DNA of 64,000 nucleotides from an uncultured Clostridia bacterium (GCA_934141555.1 CAKPCK010000007.1:19385-83384), one strand, 5' to 3'. Shown: positions 18,079 through 26,225, numbered from the stretch's first letter. Notes: generated by a model from the sequence alone, not told the origin. A program made the numbers and translations.

Positions 18079-19233
18079 TTACTTCAGAGCATTGACGATG
18101 GAAGAGAGGGTCTCAACCATCTTATGGTTGTGGAGCATCTCCTTGATAGAGAAGCCGATAGATTCTGCTTCTACCAGGGACTTTGCATCCTCGACAGTGA
18201 ACCCTTTAGCCTCGAGAGCACGGAGCATGTCGCCATACTTGTTCAGCACCTCAACAGTGTGGGTGAGTGCAGCGACGTTGTTTTCCTGTTTGGAAGCGAT
18301 GCTGGTGGAATCTTCTTCCTCGGAGGTGTTTGCCTCAGGGGTGGATTCCTTTTCCACAGCGACCTCTTCGGTGGCAGGTTCTTCAGAAGAAGCACTGTCA
18401 GAGGAAGAGACTTCTTCACAGGGGTCGGTCTCGGTGGGCGTGGGCTGTTCCTCATATTTGGGGAAGTCGTTCGGGTTGAGTCCTTTGAATGGACAGTTGC
18501 CACTGGGAATGACTTCCGGAATGGGAGAGGAGGCCTTCAGGGTGCGGATGAGCTTGCCAAGTTCAGGCGCGATGGTTACCAGGACGGCACGGGTCTGGTC
18601 TGCACATTTGACGTTCTTGAGAACATCAGAGATTTCGGCAGGCTTACCGCTCAGGAGATGCTTAGCATCTTCTTCCGTCATGTAAGACGCGGTCTGACAG
18701 GCGATATACCGGACGATGGGGTGCCAGATTTTCTTGGAAATATTATCCAGTTCGGTGGGGCAGTTGTGCAGGATGTCTGCATCAATTGCACAGAACTGGG
18801 GATGTTCCTTCTGGTAACCGTCGAACAAGTAGATAACCAGCTCGGGGATTTCATACTTGCAGATGCTTTCCTTGCCTTCTGCCTTGGCGGCAGTGAAGCC
18901 CAGAATGTTCAGAGACTTTTCCGTTTCGGAAGAGATCTCCTTGGCGGACTTGGTGTCCACATTCATCTTCAGCAGCAGGCTGAGCACAGCACTGAAATCA
19001 GCTCGCTTGTTCCGGCCATCAGCTGGATGAGCGGAGAGGAGCAGATCCAGAGCCTTCTTAAAGGACTCTGCATTGGTCTTGGGAGATGCAACAACTTCGG
19101 AAGGGGCAGCTTCGATAGCTGCGTTGTTTTCAGAAGTGGTGGAGCAGGAAGCAACCTTGGTGGCAGCTTTCTTCATCAGAGCACTCTGAAAAGCCTTCTT
19201 GTTGGCGGCGGACTTGGTGTTATTCTTGGTCAT
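18079..19233 (-). CDS. GC-rich orphan gene, 384-aa protein of unknown function
   Basis: I do not recognise this protein. Residues 1-56 are Lys/Ala/Ser-rich and probably disordered; 57-235 look globular and helical (SFKKALDLLLSAH, YEIPELVIYLFDGYQ, KKIWHPIVRYIACQT, TRAVLVTIAPELGKLIRTL). About 236-315 is an acidic Pro/Ser/Thr/Glu linker, and 316-384 is helical (TVEVLNKYGDMLRALEAKGF). No signal or membrane segment is visible. Base composition is about 53% GC in a sampled line, against under 20% just outside, with GC-ending codons (AAG, GCC, CTG, ACC) almost absent from neighbours. It has a perfect SD (AGGAGGA), a consensus promoter and its own terminator, and lies opposite all nearby genes. The long + strand frame over it is a GC artefact. 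Horizontal acquisition is likely. Confidence 0.85.
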   Translation of the reverse strand: MTKNNTKSAANKKAFQSALMKKAATKVASCSTTSENNAAIEAAPSEVVASPKTNAESFKKALDLLLSAHPADGRNKRADFSAVLSLLLKMNVDTKSAKEISSETEKSLNILGFTAAKAEGKESICKYEIPELVIYLFDGYQKEHPQFCAIDADILHNCPTELDNISKKIWHPIVRYIACQTASYMTEEDAKHLLSGKPAEISDVLKNVKCADQTRAVLVTIAPELGKLIRTLKASSPIPEVIPSGNCPFKGLNPNDFPKYEEQPTPTETDPCEEVSSSDSASSEEPATEEVAVEKESTPEANTSEEEDSTSIASKQENNVAALTHTVEVLNKYGDMLRALEAKGFTVEDAKSLVEAESIGFSIKEMLHNHKMVETLSSIVNALK

Positions 19234-19280
19234 GATAGTTTCCTCCTATAAGAAACCCAAAAAAAATATACGATAAATAT

Positions 19281-19309
19281 ATTATAATATATTTTACATA
19301 ATTTGTCAA
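19281..19309 (-). promoter_or_regulatory. perfect consensus promoter of the GC-rich gene
   Basis: On the minus strand: TTGACA (19309-19304), exactly 17 bases, TATAAT (19286-19281), then a strong SD before the ATG at 19233. This is the textbook sigma-A sequence in both hexamers. Confidence 0.85.
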
Positions 19310-19352
19310 CATAGGTTAAAGCGATAAAAAGTAACAAAATTTTACAAAATAC

Positions 19353-19381
19353 TTGCAAAAATTTATTGAGATTTATATAAT
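19353..19381 (+). promoter_or_regulatory. promoter of the DUF975 gene
   Basis: TTGCAA (19353-19358), 17 bases, TATAAT (19376-19381). It is divergent from the GC-rich gene promoter, with about 45 bases between the two -35 boxes. Confidence 0.8.
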
Positions 19382-19432
19382 AATAATGGTATTATTTATA
19401 ATATATAATTACAAAAGAAGGGAGGAATAAAA

Positions 19433-20251
19433 ATGGTAGCAACAAACATAAGAAAAGAAGCAAGAGAATCATTAAAAGGAAAATGGGGTAAAGCAATTGC
19501 AATGCTTTTTATTGAAGCAATAATAATTGGAATAATTAGTGGAATTGAAGGAGCATTAAAAGACAATTCTATAATAAAGCCAATAATTTCAATTTTAGAA
19601 GTTGTTATACAAGTTCCATTAGCATTTGGGTTGGTATATGCATTTATAAAATTAAAAAGAAATGAAGAAGTAAATTATTTTGATTTTATAAAAATTGGTT
19701 TTGAAAATTTTAGCAGATCTTGGGCAATATGTTTTAGAACATTAATAAAAATGATATTACCAATAATTTGCATTATTGTAGCATTAATATTAGTTGGAAT
19801 AATGTTTGCTGTTGGAGGAGTTACTGGAATAGCAATGGGTGCTGGACAACAAGCATTAGGAATAATTATATTAGCTATTGCAATATATGTTGCAGCAATA
19901 GCATATGCAGTAATTATTGGACTAAAATATGCATTAGCTACATATATAGCTTATGATAATCAAGATATGACAGCTAAAGACATAGTTGAAAAAAGTGCTG
20001 AATTAATGGTTGGACATAGAGGAGATTTATTTGTATTAGTTTTATCATTTTTAGGATGGGCAATATTATGTTATGTTCCATTAATGTTAGCATATGCAAC
20101 TATATTAATAATACCTGCAGCAATTATTTTTGGAATATGCACGGTACTTGCAATATTAGGTTTAGGAGCATATGTACAAACATCAAAAGTATGTTTTTAT
20201 GATGATGTTTTACAATTAAAATCAGAAAAAAATACAGAAATTCAAGAATAG
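19433..20251 (+). CDS. DUF975-type multi-pass membrane protein
   Basis: A 272-aa polytopic protein. It begins with the family signature IRKEARESLKGKWGKAI, followed by about six membrane segments (24-40, 57-75, 103-130, 138-160, 195-220, 225-250). The YYxxF-like middle reads KRNEEVNYFDFIKIGFENFSR, and the C-terminal part AYDNQDMTAKDIVEKSAELMVGHRGDLFVL is typical of DUF975/YciC-like proteins. Function is unknown; the family is thought to affect membrane or envelope properties. SD GGGAGG and its own promoter and terminator make it a single-gene unit. Confidence 0.8.
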   Translation: MVATNIRKEARESLKGKWGKAIAMLFIEAIIIGIISGIEGALKDNSIIKPIISILEVVIQVPLAFGLVYAFIKLKRNEEVNYFDFIKIGFENFSRSWAICFRTLIKMILPIICIIVALILVGIMFAVGGVTGIAMGAGQQALGIIILAIAIYVAAIAYAVIIGLKYALATYIAYDNQDMTAKDIVEKSAELMVGHRGDLFVLVLSFLGWAILCYVPLMLAYATILIIPAAIIFGICTVLAILGLGAYVQTSKVCFYDDVLQLKSEKNTEIQE

Positions 20252-20258
20252 AAAATAG

Positions 20259-20292
20259 AATGGGATGAGCTAAATCATCTCATTTTTTTCTT
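20259..20292 (+). terminator. terminator after the DUF975 gene
   Basis: Stem ATGGGATGA / TCATCTCAT with one G-T pair, loop GCTAAA, then seven T. Confidence 0.85.
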
Positions 20293-20363
20293 ATTTTAAA
20301 TTTTCTATTGAAAGTTTTTGAATATTGTTATATAATTTGAAAAAAAGTACAAGGAGAAAAAAA

Positions 20364-20876
20364 TTGATACTATATCCAAAAGCATATTTTAACAATGTAA
20401 AAGAAATATCAATAGAATTTTTAAAAAAGAATAATATAAAAGCATTAATATTAGATGTAGACAATACACTCATAGATTATGATAGAAACATGCCAGATGG
20501 AATTGTAGAATGGGTAGAACAACTAAAATATGATGGAATAAAATTTTACATTGTATCAAACACAAATAAAAAAGATAAAGTTGAACAAGTATCACAAAAA
20601 CTAAAAATAAAATATAATTATTTTGCAAAAAAACCATTAAAAACAGGACTATTAAAAGCACAAAAGGAATTACAAGAAAAGCCAGAAAATGTTGCAGTAG
20701 TAGGAGACCAAATCTTTACAGATGTATTAGGGGGAAATAGATGCAAAATGTTTACAATCTTGATAGAACCAATAGCTGAAAAAGATATATGGCTAACAAA
20801 AGTAAAAAGACCAATAGAGATATTTATAAAGAAAAAATATTTTAAGAAAATAAACAAAGGAGGAGATATGGAATAG
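20364..20876 (+). CDS. yqeG: YqeG-family HAD phosphatase
   Basis: A 170-aa HAD IIIA-type phosphatase. The catalytic motif ALILDVDNTLIDYD carries the nucleophile Asp and general acid Asp. Motif II is FYIVSNTNK, and motif III/IV is VAVVGDQIFTDVLGGNRCKM. TTG 20364 is chosen because AAGGAG lies at 20351-20356 and the family N-terminus (LYPKAYF) starts here. In Bacillus, yqeG begins the yqeH/aroE/yhbY run; here prepilin peptidase and Xaa-Pro peptidase genes follow instead. The substrate is not visible from sequence; the family includes phosphatidylglycerophosphate phosphatases. Confidence 0.88.
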   Translation: MILYPKAYFNNVKEISIEFLKKNNIKALILDVDNTLIDYDRNMPDGIVEWVEQLKYDGIKFYIVSNTNKKDKVEQVSQKLKIKYNYFAKKPLKTGLLKAQKELQEKPENVAVVGDQIFTDVLGGNRCKMFTILIEPIAEKDIWLTKVKRPIEIFIKKKYFKKINKGGDME

Positions 20877-20900
20877 TTTGATCTATCCATACAATAAGAA

Positions 20901-21656
20901 ATGTATATAAATGACACACACATAGGATTTTTTATAGGAATATTTATATTAGGCTTATTAGTAGGCCAGTTTGTAGATTGGATGAATAAAAGATTACCAG
21001 AATACAAAAAAGTTTTCTCAAAAGAAATGTTTCAAGAATATAAAATAAACTTTAAACCCAATTATATGTTAATGTTAATTACAGCTATATTATATTGTGC
21101 AATATTATATAGGTATGGCGTACAGAAAACACTGATAGAAAATTTAAACTTAATAAAATATTTAATTTTAACACCAATGCTATTATCAGCATTTGTAATA
21201 GATTATAGACAACAAATTATACCAAATAGATTAAATTTAACAATGTTTGAAATAGGATTAATAATAGCATTTTTATATGGAATGTCAAATGTAGCAATAA
21301 CAGTAGATATGTTACTTGGAATGTTAGTTGGTGGAGGAATATTTTTAGCAATAACATTAATAGGAAGTTTAATATATGGAAAAGAAGCATTAGGATTTGG
21401 TGATGTAAAATTAATGGGAGCATTAGGATTATATTTTGGGGTATCAAATATTTTAGCAATAACAGCAATGTCATTTCTAATAGGTGCAATATTAGGAATA
21501 ATATTAATAGTTACCAAAATAAAAAAATCAGATGAATATATACCATTTGGACCATTTATAGTAATAGCAACATTTATAAGTATATTTGTACCATTTGATA
21601 TATTATTAAAAATACTTTTAGTAATATTCACATTAGGAACATATAAAGCAGTATAA
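20901..21656 (+). CDS. A24-family prepilin peptidase
   Basis: Aspartic membrane protease of 251 aa cleaving class III leader peptides. The first catalytic Asp lies in FVIDYRQQIIPNRL (about 96-109), the second in GFGDVKLMGALGLYFG (the GxGD motif, about 167-182). About seven membrane segments are visible. The N-terminal CxxC...CxxC zinc region of full-length peptidase/N-methylase enzymes is absent, so methylation of the cleaved pilin is doubtful. The start ATG 20901 has only a weak SD. The nearest candidate substrate is the pilin-like protein at 8.4 kb. Pilus assembly genes are not in the window. Confidence 0.85.
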   Translation: MYINDTHIGFFIGIFILGLLVGQFVDWMNKRLPEYKKVFSKEMFQEYKINFKPNYMLMLITAILYCAILYRYGVQKTLIENLNLIKYLILTPMLLSAFVIDYRQQIIPNRLNLTMFEIGLIIAFLYGMSNVAITVDMLLGMLVGGGIFLAITLIGSLIYGKEALGFGDVKLMGALGLYFGVSNILAITAMSFLIGAILGIILIVTKIKKSDEYIPFGPFIVIATFISIFVPFDILLKILLVIFTLGTYKAV

Positions 21657-21682
21657 ATGTATTTGAAAGGAATTGAATTTGA

Positions 21683-22741
21683 ATGAATAGAAAAATGCAA
21701 TGGTTGAGAAACAAACTATTGAGTATGGATTTGCAAGGCATGATAGTATCAAATCCAGTAAATATAAGATATTTAACTAATATAAAAGCAGAAGGAATAT
21801 TATTAGTAACAAGAAAAGAAAATATATTTTTAACAGATTCAAGATATATTGAAGATGTTCACAATACATTAACATTATTTGATGAAATAGTTGTATATGA
21901 TATGAGAGGATTATCAATAGATGACTATGAGAACTTCTTTATGTTCTGTGAAAATGTAGGATTTGAAGAAAATTATGTAACATATGCAAAATACAAAGAA
22001 TATATGCATAGATTTAAAATAAATAATTTTGTAGAAACAGAAAATATGATAGAAAAACAAAGAATGATAAAAGATGAAGAAGAAATTGAATCTATACAAA
22101 AAGCATGTAAAGTAACAGATGAATGTTTTGAATATATATTAGGATATATAAAGCCTGGTATGACAGAAAAGCAAATTGCAAGAGAAATTGATGATTACTA
22201 TTATAAAAATGCAGAAGGAACATCATTTGACACGATAGTTGCATCTGGTGAAAATTCTTCAAAACCACATGCAGTTCCAACAGATAGAAAAATACAAGAA
22301 AAAGATATTATAACAATAGACATGGGGTGTAAAATTGATGGATATTGTTCAGATATGACAAGAACATTTTTTGTGGGAGAAGTACCAGAAGAAATGAAAA
22401 AAGTATATGATTTAGTACTAAAAAATCAAGTTCAAACATTAAATGATATGAGAGAAGGATATAGTACTAAAATGTTGGCTAAAATGGTAGATAATGATTT
22501 TAGATTAAATGATTATGATTTAATACATGCTTTAGGGCATGGAGTTGGATTAGATATTCATGAATCACCAATTATTAGTACAAGATCTGAAAATACACTA
22601 AAAGAAAATATGGTTGTAACAGATGAGCCTGGAATTTATATTGCAGGGCAATTTGGTGTTAGAATTGAAGATACAGTTTTAATTACTAAAGGTGGTTGCG
22701 AAGCATTAACTAAGTCAAATAAGGAGTATGTAGTTATTTAG
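21683..22741 (+). CDS. pepQ: Xaa-Pro dipeptidase/aminopeptidase (M24)
   Basis: Cleaves peptide bonds next to proline, with a two-metal centre; 352 aa, the usual size. The N-terminal creatinase-like domain has GMIVSNPVNIRYLTN and LTDSRYIE. The M24 pita-bread domain contains SFDTIVASGENSSKPH, ITIDMGCKIDGYCSDMTRTF (two metal Asp), HALGHGVGLDIHE (metal His), VVTDEPGIYI (Glu) and GVRIEDTVLIT (Glu). All five metal ligands are present. SD GAAAGGA precedes the ATG. It probably forms an operon with the prepilin peptidase. The pepQ name is by similarity; the aminopeptidase P group is the alternative. Confidence 0.9.
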   Translation: MNRKMQWLRNKLLSMDLQGMIVSNPVNIRYLTNIKAEGILLVTRKENIFLTDSRYIEDVHNTLTLFDEIVVYDMRGLSIDDYENFFMFCENVGFEENYVTYAKYKEYMHRFKINNFVETENMIEKQRMIKDEEEIESIQKACKVTDECFEYILGYIKPGMTEKQIAREIDDYYYKNAEGTSFDTIVASGENSSKPHAVPTDRKIQEKDIITIDMGCKIDGYCSDMTRTFFVGEVPEEMKKVYDLVLKNQVQTLNDMREGYSTKMLAKMVDNDFRLNDYDLIHALGHGVGLDIHESPIISTRSENTLKENMVVTDEPGIYIAGQFGVRIEDTVLITKGGCEALTKSNKEYVVI

Positions 22742-22817
22742 AGGATATATAGTATTAAAATTATTGAATAATAAGAGATAAAAAAGAGGAAATCCTTAGC
22801 CTAAAATAGGGGATAAA

Positions 22818-22860
22818 AGAGCAAGGGAATGCAGATTGCAAACCTTGCTCTAATTTATTT
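22818..22860 (+). terminator. hairpin after the Xaa-Pro peptidase gene, terminator-like
   Basis: Stem AGAGCAAGG (22818-22826) / CCTTGCTCT (22843-22851) with an inner TGCA/TGCA pairing in the loop, followed by a weak T-rich stretch. It may end the yqeG-peptidase operon. Confidence 0.55.
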
Positions 22861-22917
22861 TAAGGAGAGAATAAAGTTTAAACAATTAAATAACATTATA
22901 GAAATTGTTATTAAGTG

Positions 22918-22946
22918 TTGAATAGTTACGGGAATAATGTTATAAT
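22918..22946 (+). promoter_or_regulatory. promoter upstream of the 113-aa hypothetical
   Basis: TTGAAT (22918-22923), 17 bases, TATAAT (22941-22946). The rest of the 282-base gap before the gene holds only the hairpin at 22818. Confidence 0.7.
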
Positions 22947-23023
22947 TCTTTGTAGTTATACGAATAGTAACCAAAATATTTAATCAGCAAATCTCTAAAA
23001 ACAATTGTTAGGAGGTATTTTTG

Positions 23024-23365
23024 ATGAAAGAAATTACTCAAAAAGATATTGAAAAAGTGAAATGTGAGTTAGCTAAAAAACGGAAAGAATTTGATGAATT
23101 AACTTTTACAGATTTGGAAGAACAACTTAAGTGGATTCGGGAATTTTTTAATGAATATATCCCAGAATTGGAAAAGAGGTTTTTTTCGGAAAAAGAGTTA
23201 AGAGAATGGAAGTTTTTGCCTAATGAACTTAGAATTTATTTTTATTTATATTTCCCAGAACATGGATTAAATATGGCAAATTATTCTCAGGAACTTTGCT
23301 ATAAACTTGCTGAAGAACGTGAAGGAAAATATCCATATTTAACAGGAAGAAGATTTTTATTTTAA
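23024..23365 (+). CDS. hypothetical protein, 113 aa
   Basis: I do not recognise this protein. It is soluble, charged and helical: MKEITQKDIEKVKCELAKKR, then LEEQLKWIREFFNEYIPELEKRFFS, then LPNELRIYFYLYFPEHGLNMANYS and a basic end (KYPYLTGRRFLF). ATG 23024 follows a perfect TTAGGAGGT; TTG 23021 is an alternative. It uses CGG codons for Arg and a slightly higher GC than its neighbours, which use AGA almost exclusively, so it may have been acquired. It has its own promoter and a terminator-like hairpin behind it. Confidence 0.7.
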   Translation: MKEITQKDIEKVKCELAKKRKEFDELTFTDLEEQLKWIREFFNEYIPELEKRFFSEKELREWKFLPNELRIYFYLYFPEHGLNMANYSQELCYKLAEEREGKYPYLTGRRFLF

Positions 23366-23446
23366 GTATAATGGTGAAGAATAAATTGATAAAGGTGAAA
23401 ATATAGTATAAAATTCTTATTTCAATAAATAGAGAAATTCTTTTGC

Positions 23447-23491
23447 AAAGAAAGTAACCTATATAATTTATATGTAGATTACTTTCTTTTT
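23447..23491 (+). terminator. hairpin terminator after the 113-aa gene
   Basis: AAAGAAAGTAA (23447-23457) / TTACTTTCTTT (23479-23489), with AT-rich inner pairing and T residues after the stem. Confidence 0.7.
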
Positions 23492-23532
23492 AAATAAATT
23501 ATTTTTTACTATTTGACTTCTTTATATCTGTG

Positions 23533-23640
23533 TATAATAAGTACAGGAAATGAATAAACGCAGTGAATGTGGTTACCACTACATAAAAGTATAACAACAC
23601 ATTCGCAATATTGGCATAGAGGAATGTGTTGTTATTTTTA
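23533..23640 (+). ncRNA. candidate small RNA or attenuator upstream of yebC
   Basis: TATAAT (23533-23538) is followed by an untranslated stretch ending in a 12-bp hairpin (AACAACACATTC 23593-23604 / GAATGTGTTGTT 23622-23633) and ATTTTTATT. Earlier GAATGTG (23565-23571) could pair instead with CACATTC (23598-23604), giving an alternative fold, and GTGGTTACCAC forms a mini-hairpin. The -35 is poor. The remainder of the 400-base gap (23366-23765) shows only the terminator at 23447 and the yebC promoter. Confidence 0.4.
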
Positions 23641-23722
23641 TTGTAAAAATTGCTTGAAGCGAACAGAAAAATACAATAAATATAAAAAATAACAAAAACA
23701 TCTACACAAAAACAAAATAATG

Positions 23723-23731
23723 TGTTATAAT
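23723..23731 (+). promoter_or_regulatory. extended -10 promoter of yebC
   Basis: TGTTATAAT is a TGnTATAAT extended -10 element, 34 bases before the ATG. No clear -35 is seen. Confidence 0.55.
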
Positions 23732-23765
23732 GATTGCATTAAGTTACAAATAGGAGGAATTAGAG

Positions 23766-24491
23766 ATGTCAGGACATAGCAAATGGCATAATATACAAGC
23801 CAAAAAAGGAAAAGCAGATGCAGCAAGAGGAAAAGTATTCACAAAATTAGGAAGAGAATTATTAATAGCAGTAAAAGCAGGAGGACCAGATCCAGCAGGA
23901 AATTCAAAACTAAAAGATGTTATAGCAAAATGCAAAGCAGCAAATATGCCAAATGATACAATAAACAATGCAATCAAAAAAGCATCAGGAGAAGGAAGCA
24001 CAGCTGTGTATGAAGAAATAACATATGAAGGATATGGACCATGTGGAGTTGCAGTAATAGTAAATGCAAACACAGATAACAGAAATAGAACAGCTTCAGA
24101 TGTAAGACATGTATTTGATAAAGCTGGTGGAAACTTAGGAACATCAGGATGTGTATCATATATGTTCAACAAAAAAGGTGTAATAGTAATTGAAAAAGAA
24201 TCAACAGATATGGATGAAGAAGAATTAATGATGTTAGCATTAGATGCTGGAGCAGAAGATTTCACATCATCTGATGATGTATATGAAATTACTACAGACC
24301 CATCAAATTTCTCAGAAGTTAGAGAAAAACTTGAACAAGCAGGATTAACATTCTTAGAAGCAGATGTTCAAATGGTTCCAACAACAACAGTTGCATTAGA
24401 TGATGATGGAGCTGAAAAAATGGAAAGATTAATTGAAAGACTTGAAGAATTAGATGATGTAATGGATGTATATCATAATTGGGATATGTAA
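23766..24491 (+). CDS. yebC: YebC/PmpR-family protein
   Basis: A 241-aa protein of the YebC/TACO1 family, now linked to relief of ribosome stalling at proline runs and earlier described as transcriptional regulators. Motifs: MSGHSKWHNIQAKKGKADAARGK at the N-terminus, FTKLGRELLIAVKAGGPDP, NMPNDTINNAIKKASGE, YEGYGPCGVAVIV, NRTASDVRHVFDKAGGNLG and the C-terminal LEELDDVMDVYHN. Length and all conserved blocks are complete. SD TAGGAGG precedes the ATG. It sits just before the spoIIIA operon with a terminator between. Confidence 0.95.
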   Translation: MSGHSKWHNIQAKKGKADAARGKVFTKLGRELLIAVKAGGPDPAGNSKLKDVIAKCKAANMPNDTINNAIKKASGEGSTAVYEEITYEGYGPCGVAVIVNANTDNRNRTASDVRHVFDKAGGNLGTSGCVSYMFNKKGVIVIEKESTDMDEEELMMLALDAGAEDFTSSDDVYEITTDPSNFSEVREKLEQAGLTFLEADVQMVPTTTVALDDDGAEKMERLIERLEELDDVMDVYHNWDM

Positions 24492-24522
24492 AAAAATTAA
24501 TAATTAGTTCTAAAATATAAAG

Positions 24523-24557
24523 AAAGAGCATATATATATAATATATGTTCTTTTTTG
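24523..24557 (+). terminator. terminator after yebC
   Basis: AAAGAGCATATAT / ATATATGTTCTTT with one G-T pair, then TTTT. Confidence 0.8.
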
Positions 24558-24593
24558 TTGTGTAGAAAAATATTTATAAAAAAGGAGGAAAAA

Positions 24594-25488
24594 GTGTCAG
24601 AATTAGAAATAGTATTAGAATATTTACCAATAACATTAAGAAAAGAAATAATATCAAATATAGGAACAGAAGAAGACAAGATAGAAGAAATACGATTAAG
24701 AAGTAATAAAAGATTATGTCTAAAAATTGGACAAGAAACAATGTTAACAGAATACATAGTAAGTCAGCAAGAACTATTACAAACATTTGAAAAAATCTGT
24801 GAAAACTCAATATATTCTTATAGAAGACAAATATGTGAAGGCTTTATAACAATAAGAGGAGGAAACAGAGTAGGAATAGTAGGAAGCGGAGTAATAGAAA
24901 ATGGACAAATTATAAATATAAATTATATATCAAGTTTAAATATTAGAATAGCAAGACAACAAATTGGATGTAGTCAAAAAGTAATGTCAAATATAATAAA
25001 TTCTGAAACAAACACAATATATAACACATTAATAATATCACCACCACGGATGTGGAAAAACAACATTATTAAGAGATATAATAAGAAATTTAAGTAATGG
25101 ATTTGGAAGATTTAAAGGACAGACAATAGGAGTAGTTGATGAAAGAGGAGAAATTGCAGCAATATATAAAGGAATTCCTCAAAATGATATAGGAATAAGA
25201 ACAGATGTAATAGACAATGTTCCAAAGCCAGAAGCAATGAGAATACTAGTACGCTCTATGGCACCACAAATTATAGCATGTGATGAGATAGGAAGTAAAG
25301 AAGACATTGAAGCAATAAATTATGTAATGTGTTCAGGAGTTAAAGGAATTTTCACAGCACATGGAAATGATATAGAAGATGTATGTAAAAATCCGTGGAT
25401 GGCACAATTAATAAATAATCATATATTTGAAAGAATAATTCAATTAAATTCTAAACAGAAAGGAGATTCGAAATGTATTATTGCGTAA
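24594..25488 (+). pseudogene. spoIIIAA: spoIIIAA, frameshifted at its Walker A motif
   Basis: Stage III sporulation ATPase of the SpoIIIA-SpoIIQ channel, related to secretion ATPases. GTG 24594 (SD AAAGGAGG) opens a frame reading VSELEIVLEYLP ... CEGFITIRGGNRVGIVGSG ... NIRIARQQIGC ... LIISPP, which then runs out at 25097. If one base, C at 25047, is removed, the reading continues GCGKTTLLRDIIRNLS, VVDERGEIAAIY, IACDEIGSKEDIEAI, ending at 25488, about 297 aa in all, the family length. As written, the P-loop is destroyed. All other spoIIIA genes are intact, so this is either a sequence error or a very recent loss. The downstream spoIIIAB start overlaps its end. Confidence 0.9.
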
Positions 25489-25985
25489 AAACAATATTAT
25501 TATTTGCGATATTTTCATTATCGACAGGAATTGGAATTTTAATCTCAAAAATGTATGAAAATAGAGTAAAAGAATTAAGACAATTTAAAAATATTTTAAA
25601 CATAATAAAAACAAAAATAAAATTTACATATGAGCCATTGGCAGAAATTTTTAATCAAATATCACAAGAAAAATCAAGTAAAATCGAAGAGATATTTGAA
25701 AATATGACATATAAATTAGCATTTGAAAATGTAAAATATTCTTGGATGGACGCAATTCAAGAAGCAGATATAAGTATAACACAAGAAGACAAAGATATTT
25801 TAAAAGAATTAGGAAAAGTCTTAGGACAAACTGATGCAGATAGTCAAGTAAATGAGATTGAAGTAACTGAAAGCTTTTTAAATATACAAATAGAAAAAGC
25901 TGAAGAAGCAAGAAAGAAAAATCAAAAAATGTATAAAACATTAGGGGTAGTTGTAGGACTAGTTTTTGTGATTATATTGATTTAA
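25473..25985 (+). CDS. spoIIIAB: stage III sporulation protein AB
   Basis: A 170-aa mother-cell membrane protein with a membrane segment at each end (5-24 and 150-170) and a helical soluble centre, an arrangement likened to type II secretion GspF. The typical SpoIIIAB stretch FKNILNIIKTKIKFTYEPLAEIF and LGKVLGQTDADSQ are present. It overlaps the end of spoIIIAA by 16 bases (SD GAAAGGAGAT), indicating coupled translation. Expected to be under mother-cell sigma-E, whose sites I did not locate with confidence. Confidence 0.92.
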   Translation: MYYCVKTILLFAIFSLSTGIGILISKMYENRVKELRQFKNILNIIKTKIKFTYEPLAEIFNQISQEKSSKIEEIFENMTYKLAFENVKYSWMDAIQEADISITQEDKDILKELGKVLGQTDADSQVNEIEVTESFLNIQIEKAEEARKKNQKMYKTLGVVVGLVFVIILI

Positions 25986-26030
25986 TTGAAATGTGTATTG
26001 CCTTTAGGGAAAAAAGAAAGGATGTTTTTT

Positions 26031-26225
26031 ATGGATATAAACTTATTATTTAAGATTGCTGCAGTCGGAATTTTAGTAGCAGTATTGCATCAAGTATTAG
26101 TAAGAGCAGGAAGAGAAGATCAAGCAATGATGACAACACTTGCTGGACTTGTAATTGTATTATCAATGGTTATTCAACAAATAAGTTCGTTATTTAATAC
26201 AGTTAGAACATTATTTGATTTATAA
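26031..26225 (+). CDS. spoIIIAC: stage III sporulation protein AC
   Basis: A 64-aa protein with two membrane segments, the usual size. It reads MDINLLFKIAAVGILVAVLHQVL, then GREDQAMMTTLAGLVIVL, the family signature. ATG 26031 follows AAGAAAGG with 9 bases of spacing; longer in-frame starts at 26022 or further upstream lack proper SD spacing. Component of the SpoIIIA channel complex in the mother-cell membrane. Confidence 0.92.
   Translation: MDINLLFKIAAVGILVAVLHQVLVRAGREDQAMMTTLAGLVIVLSMVIQQISSLFNTVRTLFDL

Noticed and set aside
17980..19251. 423-aa + strand reading frame and overlapping 197-aa frame over the GC-rich region
   Set aside because: They are the antisense of the 384-aa minus-strand gene, lack an SD, and give Cys/Gly/Phe-rich nonsense; GC-rich DNA has few stops. 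The minus frame has SD, promoter, terminator and sensible composition.
22742..23020. Possible riboswitch before the 113-aa gene
   Set aside because: Only a terminator-like hairpin and a separate promoter are seen; no known riboswitch consensus was recognised.
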